Source: Clostridiales bacterium (GTDB lineage Bacteria; Bacillota; Clostridia; TANB77; CAG-508). From it: 64,000 nucleotides of DNA. The notes beneath the pieces were generated by a model that worked only from the letters and a program-made list of their open reading frames with translations, was not told where the DNA came from and ran no database searches. The stretch spans positions 62,001 through 126,000 of the forward strand of contig DXVF01000004.1 of NCBI GenBank assembly GCA_019417465.1, in the 5' to 3' direction. How positions within the stretch are numbered: position 1 is the stretch's first letter; each line of letters opens with the position of its first letter. Position numbers and translations under genes: made by a program. Positions 10,555 to 22,240 of the stretch are shown in pieces.

Positions 10555-10850
10555 GTAAAAACATTTTTATAGAATATTGACTTTCGCCTATAGAGCTGAT
10601 AAAATAATTAAAAATAAATAATAGCGTTGAAGAAGAAAAAATATATTTTATTATTAAAAAGAGAGTTAGCAAAAATGGTGAAAGCTAATAGTAATAAATA
10701 TATGGGGAGCTTTGGAGCTATAAAAAATAAAGAGGATAATTTCTATAGTTATCAATTAGGGTGGAACCGCGGAAAAATAATAACTTTCGTCCCTAGCTTA
10801 ATTTTAGGCTAGTATTTTGGATGAAAGTTTTTTGTTTTATTAATATTATT
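10555..10850 (+). promoter_or_regulatory. glycine T-box leader of glyS
   Basis: The conserved T-box core AGGGTGGAACCGCGG lies at about 10758-10772. Its TGGA bulge would pair with a UCCA tRNA end, fitting tRNA-Gly with discriminator U. It is followed by a terminator hairpin in which AACTTTCGTCCCTAGC pairs with GCTAG...GGATGAAAGTT, before a T run near 10828-10836. An upstream hairpin TTAGC...GCTAA with GGTGAAAG resembles the T-box stem region. Uncharged tRNA-Gly should favour the antiterminator and raise glyS expression. A 61-codon reading frame across this leader is not a gene. Confidence 0.88.
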
Positions 10851-10929
10851 ATTTATAATAATATATATTAACAGACAAGTTGAATTTCATCTACTAGCTA
10901 AATAATATTATTTTTAGGAGGTAGGTTTT

Positions 10930-12315
<1,386 letters not shown>

Positions 12316-12354
12316 TGTAATAAAGTAAATATATACTTATAAATAAGTATAAAA

Positions 12355-12403
12355 TAAAAAATCAATACCAAACTATATATAAATAGTTGGTATTGATTTT
12401 TAT
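12355..12403 (+). terminator. hairpin terminator after glyS
   Basis: AAAAAATCAATACCA and TGGTATTGATTTTT form a long stem around an AT-rich loop, ending in T residues. It could also serve the convergent gene at 12500. Confidence 0.85.
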
Positions 12404-12468
12404 ATAATAGAGAAATTTGAGTATAAAGTAAAATTTGACTAATGCAAGGTTTCCCTATTATTAAAACA
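12403..12468. repeat. dispersed repeat, partial copy D
   Basis: Only the 5' block of the repeat family is present: TATAATAGAGAAATTTGAG, then AAGTAAAATTTGACTAATG and TTTCCCTATTATT. The GGCACACGAA and GCGGGCT parts are missing. Confidence 0.5.
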
Positions 12469-12499
12469 TTAAAGAAAATCTTTTAGTGTGAAGTATAAG

Positions 12500-14641
12500 C
12501 TATTTTTTAAATGAGCTAATAATATTATCAATTGTTTCTGATTCCTGTTCGTAAGTGTCTTCTGTAGTAGCTAATGTTAAAATATAAGCTGTTTCATCAT
12601 CTATAAAACATATTTGTTTAATTTTAACTTTTATACTATCTTGTGACATAGTATAAGAAATGATTGAAGCATCTCTTCCATTTAATTTTACATATTCTTG
12701 AGAAATATCTCCTTCAATGTTATCACCAAGCCCAGATTTAATATTTGATATTGATATATCCATATAAGATGTTAAATCATAACCAGTTGGTATGGTTTCA
12801 GAAAGTAAGTTGACATTTGTTCCAGTTTCTGAATCAGCAAATACTGGGTTTGATGTACTTCCTGAATCTGTCCAGTCAGCTGGATAAGCAAATTGTATAC
12901 CTGATGAATGTGTATATAATGTATAACCAGTTAAATTATTTTGATTAATAGTTTTAGTAGTATCATTATTGTTTTCAGTAATAGTACTTGGAAGTTCAAT
13001 TCCTAAAAGTTCTGCCTTTTCTGGTAGTATTTTTTTAAAATTAGTAGAAATATCTTCAATAAGTGTATTTATTTTAGTAGTAGACATTTCGTTTATAAGG
13101 TCACCATTATTTGCTGTTAGATCATCAATATTAATATTATCTGTATATGTTGTATTTTGGTTAATGTCCAATTGCAATTCAATGCCACCAATATAAATAT
13201 TAATATATCCTGTAGTAGTAACAGTATCTTTTCCGATTTCTCCATCAGTTTTTAAATTTATTTCCATAGAAAAATCATCAGAATTTGTGCTTGAAGAATA
13301 TGAAGAAGAGTCATATTTTTCTAATTTCAAGTTTAATTTTGTACTTTCTTTTCCAAATTCCATATTTAGAGTTGCAATTTCATTACTGTCATCATCATAA
13401 CAATTCATATTTAAAATGTTATTATTTTTTGAATCTGAATAGTTAGCTTTTATTATTGTGGTATCAGTATGATTTAATGTAATAAGTTTTTCGTTTTTAT
13501 TAGTAGTTATTTGTATATTTATATTATCATTATCTTCGCTATTTGATATTTCTAATTTTACTGTTTTTCCTTTATATGAATATACTGTAAATGAAATATT
13601 TTCATTTTCAGTATATGAATCTTTATCATATTCTAGTTCATCAATCATGTCTTGAATCATATCTTTTAAGTAATCTTTATCTAATGTGACAGTTATATTT
13701 TTAGATGATGTTGATGATGTTGATGATGAAGTTATTATAGATGTACTCATAGAAGTATTTTCAATAGATTCCTTTACACCAGCTTGTTCCATTTTTTGTA
13801 TAATTAAATCTAAAGTAGTATCATCTTCTTTTAATGTTTCTAAAAAGCTATGCATAATATCATAAGCTTGAACACCATTAATAGTTAATGTATATGCGTT
13901 AGCATCCACACTTTCTCCATTTACAGAAGTAGATACATTCTTTTGTTTAGTAAACATATCTTTTGTTAACTTTTCATCAAATAATTCTGTGTATTTTTCA
14001 CTAATTTGTTTTCTTGTTTCAGGTGCTATATATAAAAGCTCATATGGATCTGTTTTTTCTATTTTATCTGGTATAGAACTTGAATTAATACCTAATTTAG
14101 ATGCTAATGCTTTTAAGTTATTATTTTGAACATATACATATTTATCATATAAATCTGAGCATTTAATACCATAGTTGTCATCATTTACAAGTAATTCTAA
14201 ATTTGTAACTTCATTACCATTATAAATAGGTTTTATATTCATATGATATTTTTGTTTTGTAGGTATAGATTCTTCAGAATATTGTATTTTGGTTTTATCT
14301 AAAGTATCTTTTACATTGTTCATCACAGTTTGCACATATTTTTGGCTACTTGAACTTGATGAATTAGATAGGTTGTTTTCTAATTCATCATAATTTAATG
14401 ATGCTGTTATTTCACCTGTTGCTGTATAAGATTTTTCAGATTGTTCCTTATACTCTGCTAAAGATTTGTCATAGTCAAAGTCTTTATCAAACTCTATAGA
14501 CTCTCCTAGATATTTAAAAAATAATTGTTTTGGTGATTTAAATAAATCTGTAAAGAAATATAAAGATGCACTAACCCCTATGGCTAGAACCAATAGTATA
14601 ATTAGAACAATTGGTATAATTAGTAGTTTTTTGTTTTTCAT
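12500..14641 (-). CDS. unknown membrane-anchored extracellular protein, Ser/Asn/Asp-rich
   Basis: The 713-residue protein begins with a short basic stretch and one hydrophobic helix ('LLIIPIVLIILLVLAIGVSA'). The rest is a long extracellular part rich in Ser, Asn, Asp and Thr, with poly-Ser tracts near residues 95 and 305. The last 130 residues ('YTLYTHSSGIQFAYPADWT' onward) resemble PsbP/DUF1795-like domains that bind surface partners; this is a tentative reading. No enzyme motif was recognised. The ATG at 14641 follows AAAGGAGGAATTTTTCTA. Its only CGG trinucleotide is out of phase (ATC|GGA). It is a single-gene unit convergent with glyS. Confidence 0.75.
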   Translation of the reverse strand: MKNKKLLIIPIVLIILLVLAIGVSASLYFFTDLFKSPKQLFFKYLGESIEFDKDFDYDKSLAEYKEQSEKSYTATGEITASLNYDELENNLSNSSSSSSQKYVQTVMNNVKDTLDKTKIQYSEESIPTKQKYHMNIKPIYNGNEVTNLELLVNDDNYGIKCSDLYDKYVYVQNNNLKALASKLGINSSSIPDKIEKTDPYELLYIAPETRKQISEKYTELFDEKLTKDMFTKQKNVSTSVNGESVDANAYTLTINGVQAYDIMHSFLETLKEDDTTLDLIIQKMEQAGVKESIENTSMSTSIITSSSTSSTSSKNITVTLDKDYLKDMIQDMIDELEYDKDSYTENENISFTVYSYKGKTVKLEISNSEDNDNINIQITTNKNEKLITLNHTDTTIIKANYSDSKNNNILNMNCYDDDSNEIATLNMEFGKESTKLNLKLEKYDSSSYSSSTNSDDFSMEINLKTDGEIGKDTVTTTGYINIYIGGIELQLDINQNTTYTDNINIDDLTANNGDLINEMSTTKINTLIEDISTNFKKILPEKAELLGIELPSTITENNNDTTKTINQNNLTGYTLYTHSSGIQFAYPADWTDSGSTSNPVFADSETGTNVNLLSETIPTGYDLTSYMDISISNIKSGLGDNIEGDISQEYVKLNGRDASIISYTMSQDSIKVKIKQICFIDDETAYILTLATTEDTYEQESETIDNIISSFKK

Positions 14642-14822
14642 TAGAAAAATTCCTCCTTTATTTATATATATAATTTTATTATAACATAAAAAATAAAATG
14701 TAAATATATTTTTTAAAATAAAATATAAATATGTAAAAAATACTAGGCAAAAAAGAGAAATTATATTATACTATCATTTGTATAAAAAATACTAAATGAT
14801 GAGATAAGGAGAGAAAAATGAT

Positions 14823-15740
14823 ATGAACTATATAATTCAGTTTATTAGAGGTTTTTGTATGGCTTTAGCCGATAGTGTTCCAGGTGTATCTGGAGGAACA
14901 ATAGCATTTTTATTAGGGTTTTATGATAAATTCATAAATTCACTAGATAGTTTAATGGGAAAAGATAAAGAAAAAAGAAAACAAGCAATTTTATTTTTGG
15001 CAAAGCTAGGAATAGGTTGGGTAGTTGGATTTATTTTATCAGTATTAGTTCTTGCAAATATTTTTGATGCACAGATTTATAAGATAAGTTCTTTATTTTT
15101 AGGATTTATTATATTTGCAATTCCTATTGTAATAAAAGACGAAAGACTTCATTTGAAAAATAAATATAAAAATATAATTTTTACTGTTTTAGGAATTGCA
15201 ATAGTTGTAATTATATCTATAGTAAATCCAGTATCTGGCGAAGGAATAAATGTATCAGCTGGAAATTTAAATCTAGGATTAATAATTTATGTATTTTTAG
15301 TGGCAGCTGTTGCTATATCTGCAATGGTATTACCAGGAATATCTGGTTCTACATTGCTACTAATATTTGGTTTATATATACCAATAATTTCTGCTGTAAA
15401 AGAATTTTTACATTTAAATTTTGCATATTTTCCAGTACTATTAGTATTTGGACTAGGAATAATTACTGGTATACTAAGTACAATTAAAATTATAAAGATT
15501 TGTTTGGAAAAATATAGATCACAAACAATATATTTAATTATAGGATTAATGATTGGATCTATATATCCAGTAATATTAGGACCAACAACATTAGAAGTTC
15601 CAAAAGATCCAATGACATTTAGTACATTTAGCATTGTATTTTTCTTGATAGGTGGAGTAGTAATAATAGGACTTCAAAAATTTAAAGAATTTATGGAAAA
15701 TAAAGAGCAAGAACAATTAAGATCTAAAGAAAGTAAATAA
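14823..15740 (+). CDS. DUF368 membrane protein, probable undecaprenyl-phosphate translocase
   Basis: The 305-residue polytopic protein carries the DUF368 signature twice: 'ALADSVPGVSGGTIAFLLG' near the N-terminus and 'AMVLPGISGSTLLLIFGLY' near residue 165. The inverted-repeat hydrophobic architecture is typical. Members of DUF368 have been reported to return undecaprenyl phosphate across the membrane for reuse in wall synthesis. That fits uppS and the PBP in this window, but the assignment rests on family knowledge. It starts at 14823 after AAGGAGAGAAAAATGAT and is followed by a hairpin at 15769-15804. It has no in-frame CGG. Confidence 0.88.
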   Translation: MNYIIQFIRGFCMALADSVPGVSGGTIAFLLGFYDKFINSLDSLMGKDKEKRKQAILFLAKLGIGWVVGFILSVLVLANIFDAQIYKISSLFLGFIIFAIPIVIKDERLHLKNKYKNIIFTVLGIAIVVIISIVNPVSGEGINVSAGNLNLGLIIYVFLVAAVAISAMVLPGISGSTLLLIFGLYIPIISAVKEFLHLNFAYFPVLLVFGLGIITGILSTIKIIKICLEKYRSQTIYLIIGLMIGSIYPVILGPTTLEVPKDPMTFSTFSIVFFLIGGVVIIGLQKFKEFMENKEQEQLRSKESK

Positions 15741-15768
15741 AGTAAATTTAATTTTAGTTCATTTTTAT

Positions 15769-15804
15769 AATGCACTTTGATATTAAAAAATATTAAAGTG
15801 CATT
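15769..15804 (+). terminator. hairpin after DUF368 gene
   Basis: AATGCACTTTGATATT pairs with ATATTAAAGTGCATT around a short A-rich loop; the T tract after it is weak. Confidence 0.6.
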
Positions 15805-15985
15805 ATTTAGTATATATAAAGATAAAAATAAGCATGCTATATTTACATAATGAAATCAACTAAGAAAATGTATATTGAAAAATTTTTATTACTATGCTAA
15901 CATATCATAAGAAAAATGGTAGTATAGACATACAAATAAGTAAAACATAGTTTCCTATAGGAAAAAATAGATAAAAGGGGGATTT

Positions 15986-17006
15986 ATGAAATATCCAAGA
16001 TTTATAATGCATGGAGATACAATAGGTGTTACAGCACCATCAGTAGGAATAAGAGAAAAAGACTTTAGAAGATTAGATAATGTAAAAAGTAATTTAAATA
16101 AATTAGGTTATGAATATATAGAGACTAAAAATGTTAGACAAAGTAAAATGGGAAGAAGTGCAGATGCTAATATAAGAGCAGAAGAATTTTTGGAATTATG
16201 GAACAATAATGAAATATCAGCTATTATAATGGCTACAGGAGGGGATTTTTTAGCAGAAATTTTAGAATACCTAGATTTTGATGAGATTTCTAAGAGTGAA
16301 GTAAAATGGATACAAGGTTATTCAAATATTACAGTATTATCTTTTATACTTACAACAATGCTTGACATTGCTACTATTTATGGTCCAAATATAAAAGCAT
16401 ATGGGATGAGAAAATTATATAAGAATTTAACAGATTCAATAAAGATAATGGAAGGAAAAAATATAATACAGGAAAGTTTTAATAAATGTGAAGATAAAGA
16501 AAATAAATATAATAGAGATGATCCTTTAACTGAATATGAATTAACTGTAGATTCTTCATGGAAAAGTTTAAGAGGGGAAGATAAATTAAGATTTCGAGGT
16601 AGAAGTATAGGTGGCTGTATGGATGATATTATAAACTTAATTGGTACCGAATATGATTTTGTAAAACAATATATAAATAAATATAAATCTGATGGAATAC
16701 TTTGGTTCTTAGAGGTATATGAAATGAGTAGCAGTCAGGTTTTAAGAAATTTATGGCAAATGAAAAATGCAGGATATTTTGATAATTGCACAGGGATTTT
16801 ATTTGGTAGACCACTTTTTATAAGAGAAGATTATGAGATGAAATTCCATGATGCTGTTTTAGAAGCATTAAAGTATTTAAATGTTCCTATAATATATGAT
16901 GCTGATATAGGGCATATAGCTCCTCAAATGCCTATTGTTAATGGTGGAATATTAGATGTTAGTTATGTAAGACGGAAAAGGTAATATAGAAACAATATTT
17001 AAATAA
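15986..17006 (+). CDS. LD-carboxypeptidase (peptidase S66 family), with in-frame CGG near the C-terminus
   Basis: S66 carboxypeptidases remove the terminal D-Ala from muropeptide tetrapeptides during wall recycling; relatives act on microcin C7. The family motifs are present: an N-terminal 'GDTIGVTAPS', 'AIIMATGGDF' (near residue 75), the 'QGYSNIT' nucleophile region ('GYSNIT' near 112) and 'GHIAPQMPIVNGG' with the catalytic His near residue 313. The frame changes at CGG 16973. Read in frame 0 the protein ends three codons later; read +1 it continues with G-KGNIETIFK and stops at 17004-17006, giving about 339 residues with the usual C-terminal strand. The start at 15986 follows AAAAGGGGGATTT. 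Confidence 0.9.
16973..16975 (+). other. in-frame CGG (CGGA), +1 site in LD-carboxypeptidase
   Basis: Corrected context is VSYVR-[CGGA]-KGNIETIFK-stop. It is the least constrained site, because frame 0 still yields a near-full-length protein ending RKR. Confidence 0.75.
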
Positions 17007-17014
17007 TAAGAAAT

Positions 17015-17163
17015 TCTTAATGTGGAGTAAAATTTAACTAATAGAAAGATTTACTATAAAATAATTGCACATAATTTTTTTAAAACTGGCACATAAGCAA
17101 TTAAAAGCGGGCTGTAAGAAAATTAATTAAGTATGAAATATAATTAAAGCCCGCTTTTGTTTT
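17015..17163. repeat. dispersed intergenic repeat, copy B
   Basis: Blocks in order are GTAAAATTTAACTAAT, ATAATTGCACATAA, TGGCACATAA, then a strong hairpin with left arm AAAAGCGGGCT (about 17103-17113) and right arm AGCCCGCTTTT (about 17148-17158). The loop contains AATTAATTAAGTATGAAAT, shared exactly with copy C. The hairpin followed by T residues lies between convergent genes and may also act as a bidirectional terminator. Confidence 0.75.
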
Positions 17164-17165
17164 AT

Positions 17166-18083
17166 TTAAGCTAAGTGATCTGGTAGAATTGTTGGAAAAA
17201 TAGTTGATTTACTAGTGGTTTTATTAATAGTATTAATATTACTATTAATACTATTATTTATATTAAATTGCTCTAAATCAGTTTGCCTAAATGCATCTTG
17301 TAAAGCCTGAGGTAAATAATTTAACCAACTAACTGAATCATCATAGTTATTGTTATTAAGTGTATGGTGTTCATTATCATTAATAGAGTCTCTTAATTTC
17401 TTACGTAGCTCTGGAACAATTCTAGTCATATTTAATAACTCTAATTCCTCTTGAATTTTATGGATATTTGATTTTTTATAGTTATTAGGGTTTCTTATAA
17501 AAAAGTTTAATATGCTATTTGTCAAATCTTTATTTAAATTATAATGAAATAGAGTTTGATCTGTATTTAAGTAGTCGGCAAGTAAAATATTAAACTTTTG
17601 TAATAGACTTGCCTTAACCAAATATTCTTGATTTTTTAAGGTGTTCTTTCGTGCTTTACAATCTTTTATATAGCTTATGGTATTTATAAAGTGAAATTGT
17701 TTCTTTTGTAGTTTAGGTACTTGTGGCATGTATCTTGAAATAGGAGTTTGACAAGTAATAATATGTGAAGCTTCAAAACAATCATCTAAGTCATTAAAGC
17801 CATTAGTTACATAACTGCATAAATCGCATAAGATTATATGAGATAGAGGAGATTGTTGATAAAAAGATAATTTATGTTCTTTATAAAAAATTCCTATTTC
17901 AACTATTTTATTATTTAAAGTTATAGATATATTTGGTAACTTATCAAAATCTATGTATGTAAAATATTCTGGTGCAGACTCAGAAAATATTTTTATATTA
18001 TGTATAATATTCTTGTTTCTTTCTGATAGTAGATAAAGTCCATCAAAAAAATTTGATACATTTTTATTCTGCATTTCATTCAT
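17166..18083 (-). CDS. hypothetical protein, unknown family
   Basis: The 305-residue protein has no membrane segment, signal peptide or motif that I recognise. It is rich in Asn, Ile and Leu, and ends in a low-complexity Asn/Ser/Thr tail ('NSNINTINKTTSKSTIF'). A Cys/His-bearing stretch ('HIILCDLCSYV' and 'CFEASHIITCQ', about residues 80-120 from this start) could hold a metal, but this is speculative. The start at 18083 follows TAGGAGGTTCTATAA; an in-frame upstream ATG at 18143 lacks a site. It lies downstream of, and on the same strand as, the PBP gene and may be cotranscribed with it. Confidence 0.6.
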   Translation of the reverse strand: MNEMQNKNVSNFFDGLYLLSERNKNIIHNIKIFSESAPEYFTYIDFDKLPNISITLNNKIVEIGIFYKEHKLSFYQQSPLSHIILCDLCSYVTNGFNDLDDCFEASHIITCQTPISRYMPQVPKLQKKQFHFINTISYIKDCKARKNTLKNQEYLVKASLLQKFNILLADYLNTDQTLFHYNLNKDLTNSILNFFIRNPNNYKKSNIHKIQEELELLNMTRIVPELRKKLRDSINDNEHHTLNNNNYDDSVSWLNYLPQALQDAFRQTDLEQFNINNSINSNINTINKTTSKSTIFPTILPDHLA

Positions 18084-18148
18084 ATTTATAGAACCTCCTA
18101 TAAAATATAAAAATATTATAGCATACTTAACATAAATAAGCAAATTAT

Positions 18149-20675
18149 TTATTCTAAGTCATTTGTATCTTGAGAAGAAGTAGTATTAGTACTGTTATTA
18201 ACTATAGTATTTTTATTTACAGAGTTTGTAGATGAATTATTATTAGTATTATTAGTTGAAGAATTAGTATTATTAGTATTATTAGTAATTACAGAATTGT
18301 TTGCATTATTGTTCGTATTATTTATAGAAGTATTGTTATTGGTTGTGTTTACAGAGTTATTTATATTATTTGTTGTATTTGTTGTAGTATTAGTAGTATT
18401 ATTAATAGTATTATTTTCAATTATATTATTATTAGTATAGGTATTTTTATTTTCATTACTATTGGTTGTATTAGTTTTTGTACTATTATTACCATAAGTA
18501 TGTTCTGTACATTGAGATGGCACAGTACCTTTTAAAAAATATTCTGTATAGGTATTAGGACAATAACCATTTGAAAGTTTACCAGTAGAAGAGCAAATGG
18601 TTGCAGAAACTACATTATTTGGTTTTTGAAACTTACTTCCGCGAAAGTCCTTTATGAATAGAATTCATAACATTTGACCATAATACTGAAGCGGGATTTT
18701 GATTACTTGTATAATCAATATTTTCATTTAGATCAAAGCCATACCAAGTAACAGCTGTATAATAATTTGTAAAACCGCAAAGCCAACGGTCATAATCATC
18801 ATCTGTAGTACCAGTTTTTGCTGCAACATCCATTCCTGAAATAGAGCAATTAGTTGCTGTTCCATGAGAGCCTTGCACAGGTTGGGTTAGCAAATCTTTT
18901 ATTATAAATGCAACAGAATTTGATATAACTTTTCTTCTTTGTTGTTTTTTAGTAATTAGTGTTTTTTCATTTGAATGAGTAATTTTTGTATAAAAAATTG
19001 GTTCTATATATACTCCGATCATTTGCAAGCATGCTATATGCCCCAGCCATTTCAAGTGGGCTTATTCCTTTTTCTAATCCTCCTAAAGAAAGTGCTAAGT
19101 CGTTATCTTCTTCGGTTAGTGTAGTAATTCCCATTTTTTCTAAGTATTTTATAGAAGTACTCGGAGTTATTTTTTCCATCATTTCAACAAATGGAATATT
19201 TTGTGAAGATTCTACAGCTCTTCTTACAGTTATTTTTCCTAAATAACCTGAATTATTTGTAGGAGAATAATTTTCTTTTTTTCTATCAATAAAATTAGTT
19301 TGTTTATCATCAAATATAGTAGAAGCGGTAAATATTTTTTTATCGATACCAGGAACAAGTACAGTTAGAGGTTTACTTGAAGAACCAGTTTGCCTTACAG
19401 CTTGAGTTGCACGATTAAATCCTCTAGAAGTAGTTTTTTCGCCAAGTCCTCCGCACGCATCCAACTACATATCCAGTAGTATGATCAATTATAACCATTG
19501 CAGCTTGTGATGTGACAGAACTATCATTTTTGGATTTTATTATATATTTACTCTTTTCAAATTCCTCCTCCATTTGTTTTTGCACTTTAGAGTCCCCGAG
19601 TACTATAAATTGTAAGACCAGCCATGTTTAGGTAATTTGTAGCAAAAGTAGTATCTATATTTTGTTTTTTTGCAACATCTGAGATGACTTCAGATATTAC
19701 AGCATCAGTGTGATAAGAATATATTGCATTATTTTCTGAAGATAAATTACCTTTTTTAAAATTTAATCCGTTTTCTACATTAGAAACAGCTTTTTCATAA
19801 TCTTCATTCGAAATATATTCTAATTCTAACATTTTATCTAATACTAATTTTGTTCTTTTCTTTATCTTTTCTTGACGGTCTGTATCTTGAAATGGGTTGT
19901 AAGAATTTGGACTATGGTTTATACCAGCTAAAAATGCACATTCTTCTAAGCTTAAATCTCTTGCACTTTTGTTAAAATAATATTTAGCGCCCATTTCAAC
20001 ACCATAAACATTTGGACCAACATATATTATATTTAAATAAGATTCTAAAATTTCTTCTTTTGATAGGCAAAGTTCAAGTTCTACTGCTTTAGACCATTCT
20101 TCTACTTTTCTAGATATAGAAGAGGTATCATTTCCTGTTATATTTTTTACTAATTGCTGAGTTATAGAGCTTCCACCAAAAGAGGAAGAACCAAAATGTA
20201 TAATATAAGAAAATATCGCAGATCCAGTTCTTTTTATATCTACACCATGATGTTTATAAAATCTTTCATCTTCTATAGATACATAAGCATTTTTTAAGTT
20301 GTCTGGCATTTCATCAAAAGAAATGTTTTTATGTATTTTTTCACTTCCAAGTGTAGCTATGGTATTCCCAGCTTTATCTACAATAGTAGAACCAGTATTA
20401 GAAATCATTTCTTTAGCGATTGTTTGCCATTTATACATTGATATTCCTTTAATTATTGCAAAAATTAATATAGCAATTAATATAATAAAAATAATTATCT
20501 TTTTTAGTTTTTTTCTTAGTTTAGAATTCTTTTTAGCATCTTTTTTTTGTTTTTTTAATTCTTTTTCAGACATATTTTTTTCTATAGGTTTCTTATCTTG
20601 TTGCATTTTATTTCTTTGCTTTTTATCTTTTTTTCTAGCTTTTATATTTATAGTATTTTTAGAATGTTTTCCCAT
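18149..20675 (-). CDS. class A penicillin-binding protein (PBP1A-like), with four in-frame CGG +1 sites
   Basis: This bifunctional peptidoglycan synthase polymerises glycan and crosslinks peptides at the outer membrane face. The corrected gene encodes about 840 residues. Order: Lys-rich cytoplasmic tail (1-65), one transmembrane helix ('IIIFIILIAILIFAIIKGI'), GT51 glycosyltransferase ('EDERFYKHHGVD', 'FGGSSITQQLVKN', 'KEEILESYLNIIYVG'), and transpeptidase with 'GSSSKP' (SxxK), 'SSQNIP' (SxN) and 'AAKTGTT' (KTG). A C-terminal tail of about 115 residues is almost pure Asn/Thr. Frame changes at CGG 19598-19596, 19453-19451, 19017-19015 and 18641-18639 (reading direction) each resolve to Gly by +1. 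All catalytic motifs line up only if all four are decoded. Start ATG at 20675. Confidence 0.93.
18639..18641 (-). other. in-frame CGG (CGGA), PBP site 4
   Basis: Corrected context is HKGLS-[CGGA]-SKFQKPNNVV, joining the transpeptidase core to its last strand and the Asn/Thr-rich tail. Confidence 0.88.
19015..19017 (-). other. in-frame CGG (CGGA), PBP site 3
   Basis: Corrected context is SMLAND-[CGGA]-VYIEPIFYTKI. The family pattern is 'aNgGvy.eP..i', so glycine is expected here. Confidence 0.93.
19451..19453 (-). other. in-frame CGG (CGGA), PBP site 2
   Basis: Corrected context is VVGCV-[CGGA]-GLGEKTTSRGFNRAT. Class A PBPs have a GG pair here shortly before the SxxK serine. Confidence 0.92.
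19596..19598 (-). other. in-frame CGG (CGGG), PBP site 1
   Basis: Corrected context is TIYST-[CGGG]-DSKVQKQM, at the linker into the transpeptidase domain. Frame 0 ends after Gly-Leu. Confidence 0.9.
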
Positions 20676-21136
20676 AATAATCCCTTCATTTCTTATTTTT
20701 ATAAATGGATTATATCACATAATAAAAAAATGTGAATATTTGAGATAGAAAAGATTGTGAACAAACTAAAAATGTGAGGGCAAAAATTTGCTTAAATCTA
20801 TATCATCGTGTTTCGTGAATTTTTATACATTTATATTTGAGTAATTTTAATATTGCAATCGATATAAAAATATGGTAAGCTTATTCATAAAATTACAGGT
20901 TAATATATCTGTTTACATTTTAAAAATTAGAATAAAATTCAGGATTCTAATTAATATTTTCAAATAATAATTTGTTGCTGAGGTTAAGATAAAATAATGT
21001 ATATAAAAAATGGGTATATCAATTATGAATATACTCATTTTTAAACGCTGAATTATGTAAAACAACTAAAATATAGTATAATGTAAGTATAGTTCTACAT
21101 ATTGCAAAAAATAAAAAAGTTAAGGAGGGAATTTAT
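20676..21136. other. intergenic region between divergent PBP and recombinase genes
   Basis: I see no gene in these 461 bases. A hairpin AAAATGGGTATAT/ATATACTCATTTT lies at about 21008-21043. A -10-like TATAAT at 21077-21082, with only a weak -35 near 21053, probably drives the recombinase. The region marks the left edge of the accessory segment. Confidence 0.45.
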
Positions 21137-22132
21137 TTGAAAGAGTTATTTGTTAAAAATGTAGTAAAGGAAACTACAGATTTTTTAGATAATAACCAAA
21201 GAATAAAACTGAAAGAAATACTTACAGAAATATGTATATATTATAGAATTGAGAAATTAGAGGAAAGTCAAAAAGATGAAATGCAAAGGAATAATGAAGA
21301 TATTCTAAACAGATTTATATCATCTAAAGAAATTGAGGGTTGCTCAACAAGGACTTTAGATTACTACAGAGATAATATAAGTAGAATGCTTGAAAAGATT
21401 AATCTTCCGATATGTGAGATTACAACAGAGACATTAAGAAATTATTTAGCAGATTATAAAAAAAATTGGACAGCTGGAATGGTAACTATAGATAATATGA
21501 GAAGAGTATTATCAAGCTTTTTTGCATGGTTGGAGAACGAAGATTATATTGTAAAAAGTCCTGTCAGAAGAATACACAAAGTAAAGGCTACTAAAAAAGT
21601 AAAGGAAACTTTAACTGATGAAAATTTAGAAAAATTAAGAGATACTTGTTCAAATGTAAGAGATTTAGCAATATTAGAACTATTAATTTCAACTGGTATG
21701 AGAGTTGGAGAACTTACAAAATTGAATATATCAGATATGAACTTTCAAGAAAGAAGCTGTATTGTTTTAGGTAAAGGCGATAGCGAAAGAGAAGTTTATT
21801 TTAGTGCAAAGAGTAAGATGTACATTGAGAAATATTTAGAAACGAGAACAGACGACAATGAAGCATTATTTGTATCACTTATAAAGCCTTATAATAGATT
21901 AGGAATATCAGGAGTAGAAATATTAATTAGAAATCTGGGAAAGAAAGCTAATATAAATAAAGTGCATCCACATAAGTTTAGAAGAACGTTGGCAACAATG
22001 GCTATTGATAAAGGTATGCCAATTGAACAGGTTCAAAAATTATTAGGTCATATCAAAATTGATACTACAATGGAATATGCCATGGTTAATCAAAACAATG
22101 TAAAAAATTCACATAGGAAATTTATCAGTTGA
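21137..22132 (+). CDS. tyrosine recombinase (XerC/XerD-like integrase)
   Basis: The 331-residue protein has a SAM-like N-terminal DNA-binding domain (about 60-150) and the catalytic domain. Active-site residues are visible: Arg in 'STGMRVGELTKL', Lys in 'VLGKGDSEREV', 'HPHKFRRTLAT' (HxxR), 'LLGHIKIDTT' (second His) and a Tyr in 'TMEYAMV'. It starts at TTG 21137 after AAGGAGGGAATTTA. An N-terminal extension of about 50 residues is unlike canonical XerC/D. It is followed directly by an accessory metabolic operon, so it may be the integrase that mobilised that segment. No att site pair was identified. Confidence 0.9.
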   Translation: MKELFVKNVVKETTDFLDNNQRIKLKEILTEICIYYRIEKLEESQKDEMQRNNEDILNRFISSKEIEGCSTRTLDYYRDNISRMLEKINLPICEITTETLRNYLADYKKNWTAGMVTIDNMRRVLSSFFAWLENEDYIVKSPVRRIHKVKATKKVKETLTDENLEKLRDTCSNVRDLAILELLISTGMRVGELTKLNISDMNFQERSCIVLGKGDSEREVYFSAKSKMYIEKYLETRTDDNEALFVSLIKPYNRLGISGVEILIRNLGKKANINKVHPHKFRRTLATMAIDKGMPIEQVQKLLGHIKIDTTMEYAMVNQNNVKNSHRKFIS

Positions 22133-22240
22133 AAGGTTATATGACATTTTTTATGGAATTATATAGCATAAAATGTTGATTTGTATGGAAAATTATGTTA
22201 AAATATTATTTGTAAATAAATGTAAGAGGAGGTTTACTTA

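Noticed and set aside
10627..10812. A 61-codon frame as a small gene
   Set aside because: It lies across the glyS T-box leader, including its conserved core, and has no ribosome binding site.
18149..18523. Asn/Thr-rich frame as a separate gene
   Set aside because: It continues the corrected PBP frame without a start site; it is the PBP tail.
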